A DNA stretch of 64,000 nt, taken from JAUVPB01 sp965223695. Lineage in GTDB: Bacteria; Actinomycetota; Thermoleophilia; Gaiellales; Gaiellaceae. Both the position numbers and the translations under genes were made by a program. The stretch spans positions 65,546-129,545 of the forward strand of contig CBDCXJ010000035.1 of assembly GCA_965223695.1 (NCBI GenBank). The letters run 5' to 3'. The notes beneath the pieces were generated by a model. It did not search any database. It worked only from the letters and a program-made list of their open reading frames with translations, and had not been told where the DNA came from. Below are positions 29,000 to 37,560 of this stretch, in pieces (the first letter of the stretch is position 1; every line of letters begins with the position of its first letter).

Positions 29000-29842
29000 T
29001 CAGCCCGAGGCGATCAGTGCGACCCCGCCGATCGTCAGGGCCACCCCGAGCAACTGTCTGGGGGCCAGGTGCTCACCGAGGCGTACGCGAGCGAGCGCAA
29101 TTGTCGCGACGGGGAAGAGCGAGGCGAGCACGCCGACGACGCTGAGCAGGCCGGTCGACGCGGCGACCGTGAACATGAGCGTTGCCGCGAGGTCGAGCAC
29201 GCCGACGAGAACGACCCAGCGGAAGTCGGTGCGCGAGATCGTTGGCTTGCGCGCGAGCACGCCCACCGTGGCGACGAGGGCCACCACGGTTGCGATGCGG
29301 AAGAGCAACACGCTCCAGTACACGTCGTCCTCAGCGCCGAGGTCGAGGCCGACGAGCGCGAGCCCGAAGAGCAGCGCCGTCAGGACGGCGAGCACGATCG
29401 CCAGACGCGAGCCACTGCCCGCGCTGTCGGGCGCAGCCTTCTCCTGCGAGACGAGGACGACGCCGATGATCGCGACGACGATGCCCGGAACCTGGATCAG
29501 GCCGGGTCGCTCGCCCTGGACGAGTCCGGCCGCGACCGGGACGATCGCGCTCGTCGCGACGATCGGCGCGACGACGCTGAGCTTGCCGATCCTGAACGCG
29601 GTGAAGAAGGTGGCGAGCGCGAGCGCGCCGACCGCGCCGCCGGCGAGCGCTGCGATCGTCGGCTGCAGCGAGGGGAAGTCGACGGCGCGGATAGCGACGA
29701 CGACAGCGATGATGACGAGGCCCGTCGTCTGTGAGATGAGGATCATCGTGAGCACGGGCCAGCGCCGCGACTGCACGCCGCCGATGAAGTCGCTGACGCC
29801 CCAGAAGAGCGCCGCGCCGAGCGCAAGCAGGATCGGAGCCAT
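29000..29842 (-). CDS. EamA/DMT-family transporter
   Basis: 280 aa with ten hydrophobic segments in two EamA repeats: LLALGAALFWGVSDFIGG at the start of the first, and VLDLAATLMFTVAASTGLL with LGEHLAPRQLLGVALTIGG in the second. DMT transporters move small metabolites such as amino acids or nucleobases; specificity is unknown. It lies 46 bp upstream of fdhA on the same strand. Confidence 0.88.
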   Translation of the reverse strand: MAPILLALGAALFWGVSDFIGGVQSRRWPVLTMILISQTTGLVIIAVVVAIRAVDFPSLQPTIAALAGGAVGALALATFFTAFRIGKLSVVAPIVATSAIVPVAAGLVQGERPGLIQVPGIVVAIIGVVLVSQEKAAPDSAGSGSRLAIVLAVLTALLFGLALVGLDLGAEDDVYWSVLLFRIATVVALVATVGVLARKPTISRTDFRWVVLVGVLDLAATLMFTVAASTGLLSVVGVLASLFPVATIALARVRLGEHLAPRQLLGVALTIGGVALIASG

Positions 29843-29925
29843 CTGCGGAGTCTGACCGAGCGGGTCCCGGGGCTGTTCGCGCTACCGCGGTCGCCGCCGT
29901 GGCCGCGCCGCGGCTGCGGTGTGGA

Positions 29926-31740
29926 TCAGTGCGCGGCGAGCCCGTGCGCGTCGAGCGTCGCCTGCGTCGGAATGCCCTCTGCGTCGAGCCCACGCTGAGC
30001 GTAGTACTCGTCGATCATCGCGGCGAGTCGCTCCGGTGGCAGCGACACCTCGCGGCCCGAGGCGAGCCTGACGGGCTCGGCGAGCACGCGCTCGGGCAAC
30101 CAGTCGTCCGCGCGTGACCATCCCTCACGCAGGTTGAAGAGGCGCTTGGCCATGACGATCCTGCGTGCCGTCGCCTCAAGCTCGCCGGCCGTAACGTTCC
30201 AGCCCGTGACGACCTCGAGCAGCTCGGCCCACTCTCGGAGCGGCTCTGCGAATGCACCGCGCAGGAATTTGCACAGGATCATCGAGTCGACGAGCGCAGC
30301 TCGATCCTCGGATTCGATTGCCATCACCACGTGTCCCGGGCCGCCCTCGAGGCGATCGACCTCGCCGGAGAGATCGGCCTCGTAGGCCCCAGAGCGGTTG
30401 TGGTCGGCGCCGCGCGGGTTGACGGCGAGCCCCAGCGCCATCGACTGCAGCGTGCGCGGCTCGTAGCCGGGAAGCTCGAGCCCTTTGACATGGGGCGCAA
30501 AGCCGGCCGCGTCGCCACCCAGCTCGGCCGCCGCGCGTCGCGAGCCCTCGCCGAGGAGCTTGCCGATGCCGCGACGCTCGCCGATCTCGTCGATGGCGCG
30601 CAGCAGCGCGGGGCCGTCGCCGAAGCGAAGCCACGCGGCGCTCAACAGGTTGCGCTCCGCGCACTCCATCGCGAAGGCGATCGTGCCGCCGGTCGAGATC
30701 GTGTCGAGCCCGAGGGCGTCGCAGCGCCGACTCGCCTCGAGAACGACGTCCGGGTCGCCGACCCCGCACATGGGGCCGAGCGCGAAGACGTTCTCGTACT
30801 CGACGCGCACCCCGCTCCCGTCTGCTGCCTGGTAGATGTGCTCGCAGCCGATCGTGCAGGAGGCGCACGAGGCTCGCGTCCGCTCGCGCAGGGTCGTCAG
30901 CTGCTCGGCGCTGAGGGCGGGTGCGCCCTCGAAGCTGGCGGCCTGGAAGTTGCGGGTCGGTAGCGTCGAGAGAGCGTTGAACGCCAGCAGGTTGGCGAGC
31001 GTGCCGAGCTCGCGATACTTCGCCGTCGCCGGCCCGAAGGAGCGCTCGCGTAGCTCGCGGGCGGCAGCGAGGACGCCGTTGCGATCGGCCGGCTCGAGCT
31101 TCTCGCTCGGAGCGACGGCGATCGCCTTGACGAGCTTCGAGCCCAGAACGGCTCCGAGGCCGCCGCGACCGGCGTGTCGCCCGTCGTGCGACAGCGTTGC
31201 GTAGCGAACGAGGCGCTCACCCGCCGGCCCGATCGCGCCGACCCGGTAGCGCGGGCCGAGGCGCTCACGCAGCCGGGTCTCGGCATCGCCGGGCGAGAGC
31301 CCCCACAGGTTGTCTGCCGGCTCGAGCCGCACGCCCTCGGCGTCGACGACAACGACTGTCGGCTCGACACAGGCCCCGCGCAGCAGGATCGCGTCGTGGC
31401 CGGTGAGCTTGCCGGCGATCGCGAAGTGGCTCGAGCACATCGCGTCGTTGATGCATCCCGTGAGCGGCGACTTGGCGACGATCGCGAACTTCGCGCTCGT
31501 TGTCAGCGGGGTGCCGACGAGCGGCGAGAACGTGAAGATCAGCGGCGCTTCGGGAGCGAGCGCGTCGACTCCGGCCGGAGCATGATCGAGGAGTAGTCTG
31601 CCGCCCAGCCCGCAGCCGCCGATGTAGTCGCGCAGCAGCTCTGACGGGAGCCGGCTGACCCGGGCGTCGCCCCCGAGGTCGATCTCGAGCAAGGAGCCGA
31701 AGTAGCCGGGAGGCGCCAAGCTTCCAACGGCCACGGTCAA
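29926..31740 (-). CDS. aor: Aldehyde:ferredoxin oxidoreductase (tungsten/molybdenum enzyme)
   Basis: 604 aa, full length for the AOR family. N-terminal domain with LLEIDLGGDARVSRLP and DYIGGCGLGGRLL; pterin-binding ARGGLGAVLGSKLVKAIAV; a 4Fe-4S motif CASCTIGCEH near residue 292 and the distal cysteine in MILCKFLRG near 490; GLDTISTGGTIAFAMECAE is a further family signature. It oxidises aldehydes to acids with ferredoxin using W- or Mo-pterin. Its start overlaps the MobA-MoaD gene by 4 bp, linking it to its cofactor supply. Confidence 0.93.
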   Translation of the reverse strand: MTVAVGSLAPPGYFGSLLEIDLGGDARVSRLPSELLRDYIGGCGLGGRLLLDHAPAGVDALAPEAPLIFTFSPLVGTPLTTSAKFAIVAKSPLTGCINDAMCSSHFAIAGKLTGHDAILLRGACVEPTVVVVDAEGVRLEPADNLWGLSPGDAETRLRERLGPRYRVGAIGPAGERLVRYATLSHDGRHAGRGGLGAVLGSKLVKAIAVAPSEKLEPADRNGVLAAARELRERSFGPATAKYRELGTLANLLAFNALSTLPTRNFQAASFEGAPALSAEQLTTLRERTRASCASCTIGCEHIYQAADGSGVRVEYENVFALGPMCGVGDPDVVLEASRRCDALGLDTISTGGTIAFAMECAERNLLSAAWLRFGDGPALLRAIDEIGERRGIGKLLGEGSRRAAAELGGDAAGFAPHVKGLELPGYEPRTLQSMALGLAVNPRGADHNRSGAYEADLSGEVDRLEGGPGHVVMAIESEDRAALVDSMILCKFLRGAFAEPLREWAELLEVVTGWNVTAGELEATARRIVMAKRLFNLREGWSRADDWLPERVLAEPVRLASGREVSLPPERLAAMIDEYYAQRGLDAEGIPTQATLDAHGLAAH

Positions 31741-32597
31741 CCGCCTCCGTCGGCGCTGAGGAACGCGACCCGGTCGCCCGCGACGAGCGGCAGTGCCGCC
31801 TCGGTCGTGACCTGCTCACCGTTCAGCGCGGCGACCACGTGCTCGGCCAGCTCGACGCCGACGGCGTCGGCGAGAGCACCGAGTGTCGCCGCGCGCGCCG
31901 ACTCGTCGTCTTCGGCGGCCATGCCGTTGGCGCGCGGCTCGCTTGATCGCAGGAGTCCGAAACGCTCCACCGCGATTGCCGGCAGGTCGAGCTCGTGCGC
32001 TCGCTCGTAGTCGTCGGGCCGGTTGACGTTGAGCAGCGATTGCAGTGTCCCGTCGAGGCGGGCGATCGCCTCGTTCGCGAGCAGCGCGCCGCGGTCGAGC
32101 ACCCTCGTGCGCACGCGGTCGAACAGCGCGATCGGCCGGCGCTGGCCGCCGGCGAGCAGCTCCTCGATCGCCGGCAGCGCGCCTGCTCGGTAGGCGGCGG
32201 CGAGCGGATGCAGACGGCCCTCAGTCTGGCAGACCGCGATGTCGGTGTGCTCGTCCACTGCGGCAACGACGTGCTCTACGAAGGCGGGGTGCAGCAGCGG
32301 GACGTCGGTCGAGGACACGTAGGCGACGGCGTCAGGGGGCAGCGCGCGGAGGCCCGCCGCGATAGCCTCGAGCGGGCCCTGGCCGTCATGAGCATCGCGC
32401 ACTACGATCGCTTCCGGAGGTAGCGGCGGCGGGTTCTGGTCGGGCGCCGCGACGACGACGAGTGTGCCGCGCGTCGCTCTCAGCAGGAGACGAGCGATCC
32501 GGTCGGCGAATGGCTGACCGTGCCAGCTCAGCTCGGCCTTCGAGCGCCCCATACGCGTTGAGCGGCCGCCAACCAGGAGTACCGCCGCGCCACCCAT
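31737..32597 (-). CDS. mobA: MobA-like molybdenum cofactor guanylyltransferase fused to a MoaD/ThiS-like domain
   Basis: 286 aa from ATG 32597; the frame is open further upstream but overlaps the next gene. Residues 1-190: MobA nucleotidyltransferase (VLLVGGRSTRMGRSKAELSW, DGQGPLEAIAAGL, YVSSTDVPLLHP). After a linker, ~residues 215-286 form a small beta-grasp-like domain (TLGALADAVGVELAEHVVAA, ALPLVAGDRVAFLSADGGG) that ends in Gly-Gly at the stop codon, as MoaD and ThiS need for thiocarboxylation. The fusion is unusual. It is coupled to aor, where AOR operons often carry a MoaD-like gene. Confidence 0.82.
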   Translation of the reverse strand: MGGAAVLLVGGRSTRMGRSKAELSWHGQPFADRIARLLLRATRGTLVVVAAPDQNPPPLPPEAIVVRDAHDGQGPLEAIAAGLRALPPDAVAYVSSTDVPLLHPAFVEHVVAAVDEHTDIAVCQTEGRLHPLAAAYRAGALPAIEELLAGGQRRPIALFDRVRTRVLDRGALLANEAIARLDGTLQSLLNVNRPDDYERAHELDLPAIAVERFGLLRSSEPRANGMAAEDDESARAATLGALADAVGVELAEHVVAALNGEQVTTEAALPLVAGDRVAFLSADGGG

Positions 32598-32601
32598 CGA
32601 C

Positions 32602-33189
32602 TCAAGCCGCGCTGTTCGAGTCGCTGCCTCCGCCGGGCACCGGCACGGTCCGCCAGCCGCGGATGCTCCCGTCCTCGACAAGGAACGCGGCAGCGGCCAG
32701 CGTGCCGGGCGGAGCATCGCACTGGCTGGTGGCCCGATGCCCGAGCTCGAAGACCGCCGTCACGACGTCGTCGCTCGCCGTGAGGTCGATGATTACGCCC
32801 GAGCATGGCAGCGACGCAGTGAAGCGAGTCGCGGCCGCGAGATCGGGCAGCGGGATCCTTCTGCCCCCCTGAACAGCAAATGCGTCAGGCGCGAACAGCG
32901 CGCCCGCTGCCTCGTTGTCGCCGGCGTTCAGTGCTTCGGTCCAGGCTCGAACGACGGCCACGGCGGTCTCGTTCGCCTCGGCTGAGCCCGCCGATCCGGC
33001 TCCGGGCTCGGCGGAGGGATCAGGGTCGGCGGGCTGCGGTGCGATAGCCGGCGGCGGCTCGGCGCCCGAGCGCTCGCTCGCGGCCGCCCTCGCGGGCTCC
33101 TCGCCGGCCTCGGCCGGTTCCGAGTCGCCGCTGCCACATGCACCGACCAGCAGCACGACAGATATCGCCAGGAGCAAGGCGCCGCGCAC
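32602..33189 (-). CDS. Lipoprotein with NTF2/SnoaL-like domain
   Basis: 195 aa. A type II signal peptide with lipobox LLVGACGSG places it on the outer face of the membrane. A low-complexity Ala/Glu/Pro linker (~25-70) leads to a compact domain (TAVAVVRAWTEALNAGDNEA, GALFAPDAFAVQGG) that resembles NTF2-like folds. No catalytic residues can be assigned. It sits 4 bp before the MobA-MoaD start. Confidence 0.72.
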   Translation of the reverse strand: MRGALLLAISVVLLVGACGSGDSEPAEAGEEPARAAASERSGAEPPPAIAPQPADPDPSAEPGAGSAGSAEANETAVAVVRAWTEALNAGDNEAAGALFAPDAFAVQGGRRIPLPDLAAATRFTASLPCSGVIIDLTASDDVVTAVFELGHRATSQCDAPPGTLAAAAFLVEDGSIRGWRTVPVPGGGSDSNSAA

Positions 33190-33240
33190 GGTCTCACTGT
33201 AGCCCGCTCGCGCTGGCCGGCGGTTCGGGTCGGTCGCGCT

Positions 33241-34557
33241 CTAGCGCTCGGCGGGGCCGTCGCCGGCAAGGAGCGCCGCGACGTCTTCGGCGCCGACGAC
33301 CTGGTCGCGTGCCGGCCCGACGCCGACGAGGCGGACGGGCACTCCAACGTCCTGCTCGATGAAGTCGAGGTAGGCACGGGCCTGGTCGGGTAGCTGCTCG
33401 AGCGATGTGAGCTCCTCGAGTGGCGTCTCCCACCCGGCCAGCTGCTCGTACACGGGCGCAGCATGGTGGAAGTCGCTCTGATGAGCCGGAAGCTCGGTCG
33501 TCACGGTGCCGTCCCGCAGCCGGTAGGCCGTGCACACCGGAAGCTCGCCGAACGGAGAGAGCACGTCGAGCTTGGTGATGGCCAGCGACGTGAGCCCGTT
33601 CAGGCGCGCCGCGAAGCGAAGCGCTACGAGATCCAGCCAACCACAGCGACGCTCTCGCCCCGTGGTGGTTCCGAATTCCTGGCCGAGCTCGCGCACGCGT
33701 TCCTGGTCGGCTCCTTCGATCTGCGTCGGGAACGGCCCCTCACCCACCCGGGTCACGTACGCCTTCGCGACGCCGATCACACCATCGATGCGCGTCGGAC
33801 CGATCCCGACGCCTGTCGCTGCCGACCCCGCCAGCGGGTTCGACGAGGTGACGTAGGGATACGTCCCATGGTCGAGGTCGAGCAGCGTTCCCTGCGCCCC
33901 CTCGAGGAGCACGCGTTCACCGTCCCGCAGCGCCTCGTCGACGAGCAACGCCGTGTCGGCCACGTGCGGGCCGAGCCGATCACCGAGCGGGACGAGATCG
34001 TCCATTACCGCCTTGGCGTCAAGTCGGTCGAGCTCGAAGATCCGCTCGAGGATCGCGTTCTTCTCGGCGACCGCGAGCTCGACCTTCACCCGCAGGATCT
34101 CGATGTCGAGCAGATCCTGGACGCGTACGCCAACACGCGCCGCCTTGTCCGCGTAGGCAGGGCCGATGCCACGGCGGGTCGTCCCGATCTTGAGCTTCCC
34201 GAGCGCCTTTTCGGATGCGGCATCGAGCAACAGGTGCCAGGGCATGATCAGGTGGGCGTTGCCAGAGAGATACAAGACGGCAGTCGAGATGCCGCGTGCC
34301 TCGAGACCGTCGAGCTCGGCCACGAGCTGGCCCGGGTTGACGACGCAGCCGGAGCCGATCACCGAGCGGGCCCCCGAGATGATCCCGGAGGGAATGTGGT
34401 GGAGCGCGAACCGCTCCCCGTCGGTGATGATGGTGTGACCCGCGTTCGGGCCGCCTTGGTAGCGGCAGACGACGTCGGAGTGACCCGCGAGCAGATCGAC
34501 GATCTTCCCCTTGCCCTCGTCGCCCCACTGCGCTCCTACGATCACGCTGGCCGGCAC
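33241..34557 (-). CDS. purA: Adenylosuccinate synthetase
   Basis: 438 aa. Condenses IMP and aspartate with GTP to adenylosuccinate in the purine pathway. Motifs: VIVGAQWGDEGKGKIVDLLA at the N-terminus, the GTP-binding P-loop variant, YQGGPNAGHTI, TTRRGIGPAY and FGTTTGRERRCGWLDL. GC-rich and complete. It is divergent from dnaB with a 457-bp spacer rich in palindromes. Confidence 0.97.
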   Translation of the reverse strand: MPASVIVGAQWGDEGKGKIVDLLAGHSDVVCRYQGGPNAGHTIITDGERFALHHIPSGIISGARSVIGSGCVVNPGQLVAELDGLEARGISTAVLYLSGNAHLIMPWHLLLDAASEKALGKLKIGTTRRGIGPAYADKAARVGVRVQDLLDIEILRVKVELAVAEKNAILERIFELDRLDAKAVMDDLVPLGDRLGPHVADTALLVDEALRDGERVLLEGAQGTLLDLDHGTYPYVTSSNPLAGSAATGVGIGPTRIDGVIGVAKAYVTRVGEGPFPTQIEGADQERVRELGQEFGTTTGRERRCGWLDLVALRFAARLNGLTSLAITKLDVLSPFGELPVCTAYRLRDGTVTTELPAHQSDFHHAAPVYEQLAGWETPLEELTSLEQLPDQARAYLDFIEQDVGVPVRLVGVGPARDQVVGAEDVAALLAGDGPAER

Positions 34558-34835
34558 GGTCTTCTCCCACGTCGTTCTCGCCGGAGCTGCACGATGCGCA
34601 GCCTAACGCCCCGGTTCGCGAGCGCCGGTCCGGCGCCGTCCATCGCGACCTGCTTGGTCTCAGCTAGCTCCAGACCCATGAAATCGTGGAATCTGCCATC
34701 CCACGGCAGAAGACATTCCCCAGTCTGGGGAGCTCTGTCCACAGCGCTGTGGCAACAGCCCGATTTTTCTCGCTACGAGCGAGCGGATCTCTCCCCAGGC
34801 GAGCCGCCGCGACTCACGGTCTGTCCGAATCGTGT

Positions 34836-34851
34836 GAGAACATACGTTCTC
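34836..34851. promoter_or_regulatory. LexA/SOS-box-like palindrome
   Basis: GAGAACATACGTTCTC: perfect 6-bp half sites around ATAC. The core GAAC-N4-GTTC matches the Gram-positive and actinobacterial LexA box. It is 163 bp before the dnaB ATG. Binding is inferred only. Confidence 0.45.
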
Positions 34852-34944
34852 TCGCGACATCAACATCGCCTGCGAATGCGGTCTCGGGGCGTGGTCGTGA
34901 GGCGATAGCTCCGCAGGCAGGGGGCCTGGCGCTGTCGATATCGG

Positions 34945-34953
34945 TGTGGACAA
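34945..34953 (-). promoter_or_regulatory. DnaA-box-like 9-mer
   Basis: The minus strand reads TTGTCCACA, one mismatch to TTATCCACA. A second weaker site (CTGTCCACA) is at 34735-34743 on the plus strand. A single near-consensus box can occur by chance; two within 220 bp upstream of dnaB is suggestive only. Confidence 0.35.
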
Positions 34954-35014
34954 CTCCGGTGTTCACAGCCCTGGGCCATCGTCCAAATGGGGCACACTCC
35001 ACCCGCTCAGAGAC

Positions 35015-36355
35015 ATGGCCGAACGCGTCGATACCAGTCCTGTTCCACCCCAGAACCTCGAGGCCGAGGAGTCGGTCCTCGGAGCGATGATGATGACTCC
35101 TGGCGCCATCGACACCGTCGCCGAGGTCGTCGTCGAAGACGACTTCTATCGCGGGAGTCACGCAAAGATCTTTGCTGCCGCGCTTGCCCTGCACGACCTG
35201 GGTGAGCCGGTCGATGCGATCACGCTGACCAACGAGCTCGAGCGCCGCACGCAGCTCGACGAGATCGGCGGCCGCGTCCGACTGCACGAGATCGCGAACC
35301 TCGTCCCTGCGTCGGCCAACGCCGGCCACTACGCGCAGATCGTGCGTGAGACGGCGACGCTGCGCACGCTGATCCGCGCCGGGGGCGACATCGCCCGGCT
35401 GGGGTGGGAGCGCCCGGGCGACACGCCGGAGCTCGTCGACCAGGCCGAGCAGATCGTCTTCGGCCTCTCTCAACAGCGCGTCAGCGGCGACTTCGAGCAC
35501 ATCGAGCTTCTGATCAAGGAGAGCTTCGACCGACTCAGCCAGCTGTTCGAGTCCGACGACGAGATCACGGGCGTGCCATCGGGCTATCGCGACCTCGACA
35601 GGGTCACATCCGGCTTCCAGCCGGGCAACCTCATCATTCTGGCCGCCCGACCGAGCATGGGGAAGTCGGCGTTCGGCCTTGGGATGGCCGCCAACGTCGC
35701 GCTCCGCTACGAGCGACCCGTCGCCGTCTTCACGCTCGAGATGTCCAAGGCCGAGGTCACGCAGCGTCTGATGTGCTCCGAGGCCAAGGTCGAGTCACAG
35801 CGGCTGCGCACAGGTCGTCTGGCACCCGACGACTGGCAACGACTGACAACAGCCTGCGATCGTCTCTCGAAGACGCCGATCTATGTCGACGACACCGGCT
35901 CGATCACGATGATGGAGATTCGCTCGAAAGCACGGCGGCTCAAATCGAAGCACCCCGATCTCGCGATGATCGTCATCGACTACCTCCAGCTGATGACCAG
36001 CGGCACAAGCTTTGAGAACCGCGTGCAAGAGGTCTCGCAGATCTCCCGATCGTTGAAGCTGCTCGCCCGCGATCTCGATCTGCCGATCGTCGCCATGTCG
36101 CAGCTCTCGCGCGCCGTCGAGCAGCGAACCGACAAGCGTCCGATCCTCTCCGACCTGCGCGAGTCCGGCTCGATCGAGCAGGATGCCGACCTGGTCGTCT
36201 TCCTCTACCGCGACGAATACTACGCCGGCGAGGAGTCAGAGCACGCCGGCCTCGCCGAAGTGATCGTGGCCAAACACCGCAACGGCCCAACGGACGCCAT
36301 CAAGCTCTCGTTCCTGAAACGCTTCGCGAAGTTCGCAGACCTCGCTTCCGTCTAG
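35015..36355 (+). CDS. dnaB: Replicative DNA helicase DnaB
   Basis: 446 aa from ATG 35015 (MAERVDTSPVPPQNLEAEES), the normal DnaB start; the frame is open 23 codons upstream without homology. N-terminal helical domain (VLGAMMMTPGAIDTVAEVV), then RecA-like core: Walker A ILAARPSMGKSAFGLGMAAN, Walker B MIVIDYLQLM, arginine finger region QISRSLKLLARDLDLPIVA and SDLRESGSIEQDADLVVFLY. No intein. Unwinds DNA at the fork. The ribosomal/ssb genes that usually accompany dnaB in actinobacteria face it convergently. Confidence 0.96.
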   Translation: MAERVDTSPVPPQNLEAEESVLGAMMMTPGAIDTVAEVVVEDDFYRGSHAKIFAAALALHDLGEPVDAITLTNELERRTQLDEIGGRVRLHEIANLVPASANAGHYAQIVRETATLRTLIRAGGDIARLGWERPGDTPELVDQAEQIVFGLSQQRVSGDFEHIELLIKESFDRLSQLFESDDEITGVPSGYRDLDRVTSGFQPGNLIILAARPSMGKSAFGLGMAANVALRYERPVAVFTLEMSKAEVTQRLMCSEAKVESQRLRTGRLAPDDWQRLTTACDRLSKTPIYVDDTGSITMMEIRSKARRLKSKHPDLAMIVIDYLQLMTSGTSFENRVQEVSQISRSLKLLARDLDLPIVAMSQLSRAVEQRTDKRPILSDLRESGSIEQDADLVVFLYRDEYYAGEESEHAGLAEVIVAKHRNGPTDAIKLSFLKRFAKFADLASV

Positions 36356-36357
36356 GA

Positions 36358-36421
36358 CACGGGGAAGAAGCTCGCGCTTCTCCCCCGTGGGCCCCGGAGT
36401 TTCGCGCTCTACGCAAAACTC
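36358..36421. terminator. Paired hairpins after dnaB
   Basis: 36358-36389: 14-bp stem with one mismatch (CACGGGGAAGAAGC / GCTTCTCCCCCGTG, loop TCGC). 36397-36421: 10-bp stem with one mismatch and the same GAGTTTCGCG arm seen at 3123 and 36553. The first starts just after the dnaB stop and is probably its terminator. There is no clear T-run. Confidence 0.6.
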
Positions 36422-36552
36422 GCCGCGTCGGCGGCGAAAGGAAAGGCAGGGGCCGACTAGGGGTCCTTAGTCGTGTGTGCCCTCGCGCTCCGTGTGGAAC
36501 GCCGTCGCCGTTCTGTGGGCCGGCGGGCGGCCCGGGCACGTGCTGGTTCCCT

Positions 36553-36611
36553 GGAGTTTCGCGCGGAGCGCGAAACTCCCACGGAACTAGGCCGCGCAGC
36601 GGCCTAGTTCC
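36553..36611. terminator. Paired hairpins at the 3' end of rplI
   Basis: 36553-36579 is a perfect 12-bp stem (GGAGTTTCGCGC arm, GGA loop). 36583-36611 is a perfect 13-bp stem (GGAACTAGGCCGC arm, GCA loop) that includes the rplI stop codon. This suits termination of the minus-strand operon. The first arm is identical over 11 bases to the hairpin at 3123-3146. Confidence 0.65.
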
Positions 36612-37218
36612 CGTCTTCCCATTCCGCCGCGTAGTCCTCGTAGGCGTTCTCGGGCTCCTCGTCGACCGGGATGACCTCCGCCGGTGCTTCCTCGGGCTCG
36701 ACGTCCTCGTACATCGTCGTGTCGTCTTGCATCTCCTGCGGCTCGAGCTCGACCTCGTCGGGTAGCTCGCCGCCTTCAGGCGCCACCAGTGTCTTCACCT
36801 GGACGTCGACCGCCTCGTAGACCTCGACGCGCACGTCGTAGCGCCCGACGCACTTGATCGGCTCGCCCAGATGGATCTTGCGCCGGTCGACGCGCACGCG
36901 TCGCACGCGCCAGAGCTCGTCGGTGATGTCGGTGGTCGTGATCGACCCGAACAGCACGCCCTGTGGACCGGCCGGGCGCTCGAACCGCAGCACCGTCTTG
37001 GTCAGGATCTCGGCGATCGACTGCGCCTGGTCGGCGCTGCGCGCTTCGTGCTTCGCTCGCTCGTCGTCGCGCTTCTTCATCTCGGCGACGAGCGCAGTCG
37101 TCGCTGGCACCGCGAGGCCGCGCGGCCTCAGGTAGTTGCGCACGTAGCCGCGAGCAACCGAGACGACCTCTCCGCGCAATCCGAGGTCGTCGACGTCCTT
37201 GAGGAGGATGACATCCAT
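36604..37218 (-). CDS. rplI: 50S ribosomal protein bL9 with long acidic tail
   Basis: 204 aa. The N-terminal domain is canonical: MDVILLKDVDDLGLRGEVVS then ARGYVRNYLRPRGLAV. The C-terminal RNA-binding domain ends near residue 152 (VDVQVKTLVAPEGGELP). About 50 extra residues, dominated by Glu and Asp (EVELEPQEM, EPEEAPAEV, ENAYEDYAAEWEDGN), follow; most bL9 proteins stop near 150. It is last in the rpsF-ssb-rpsR-rplI operon. Confidence 0.95.
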   Translation of the reverse strand: MDVILLKDVDDLGLRGEVVSVARGYVRNYLRPRGLAVPATTALVAEMKKRDDERAKHEARSADQAQSIAEILTKTVLRFERPAGPQGVLFGSITTTDITDELWRVRRVRVDRRKIHLGEPIKCVGRYDVRVEVYEAVDVQVKTLVAPEGGELPDEVELEPQEMQDDTTMYEDVEPEEAPAEVIPVDEEPENAYEDYAAEWEDGN

Positions 37219-37234
37219 CGGTCAGTCCGGTCGT

Positions 37235-37522
37235 TCAGTCGTCGACATAGGGGAGGAGAGCCATCTCGCGCGCCCGACGGATGGCGACGGCGACCTGCTG
37301 CTGATGGCGTCGGCAGGCGCCGGTGACGCGCCGCGGGCGGATCTTCCCACGCTCAGACGTGAAGCGGCGCAACAGGCCCAGGTCCTTGTAGTCGACCTGC
37401 TGCATCTTCTCGCGGCAGAGGTAACACGACTTGCGTCTGATCGGCCCCGACTTGTCATTGCGCCTCGGCCGCCCTTTGCCGCCCGTCTTGCCCATCTTGC
37501 CCGTCTTGCCCGTCTTGCTCAC
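37235..37522 (-). CDS. rpsR: 30S ribosomal protein bS18
   Basis: The conserved core is RRKSCYLCREK (zinc-type CxxC), YKDLGLLRRFTSERGKI and GACRRHQQQVAVAIRRAR. GTG at 37522 (VSKTGKTGKMGK) has a G-rich ribosome site (GGGGG) eight bases upstream; an ATG at 37537 in frame is the alternative. The N-terminus is encoded by a 9-bp repeat giving (K-T/M-G)n. It binds bS6 on the platform of the small subunit. Confidence 0.94.
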   Translation of the reverse strand: MSKTGKTGKMGKTGGKGRPRRNDKSGPIRRKSCYLCREKMQQVDYKDLGLLRRFTSERGKIRPRRVTGACRRHQQQVAVAIRRAREMALLPYVDD

Positions 37523-37560
37523 GTGCACGACCCCCATTTCTCATGGAACCGTCCCATTTC

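Larger units (their letters stand above)
34558..35014. promoter_or_regulatory. purA-dnaB divergent intergenic region with several palindromes
   Basis: No gene is apparent in these 457 bp. It holds a 6-bp inverted repeat with 3-nt spacer at 34717-34731 (TCCCCA/TGGGGA), a perfect 14-bp palindrome at 34739-34752, a 6-bp inverted repeat with 3-nt spacer at 34769-34783, a 16-bp LexA-like palindrome at 34836-34851, and DnaA-box-like sequences at 34735-34743 (7/9) and 34945-34953 (8/9, minus strand). Promoters for purA and dnaB must be here. Confidence 0.6.

Noticed and set aside
34558..35014. Chromosomal replication origin
   Set aside because: Only one or two imperfect DnaA boxes, no AT-rich unwinding stretch, and no dnaA/dnaN beside it.
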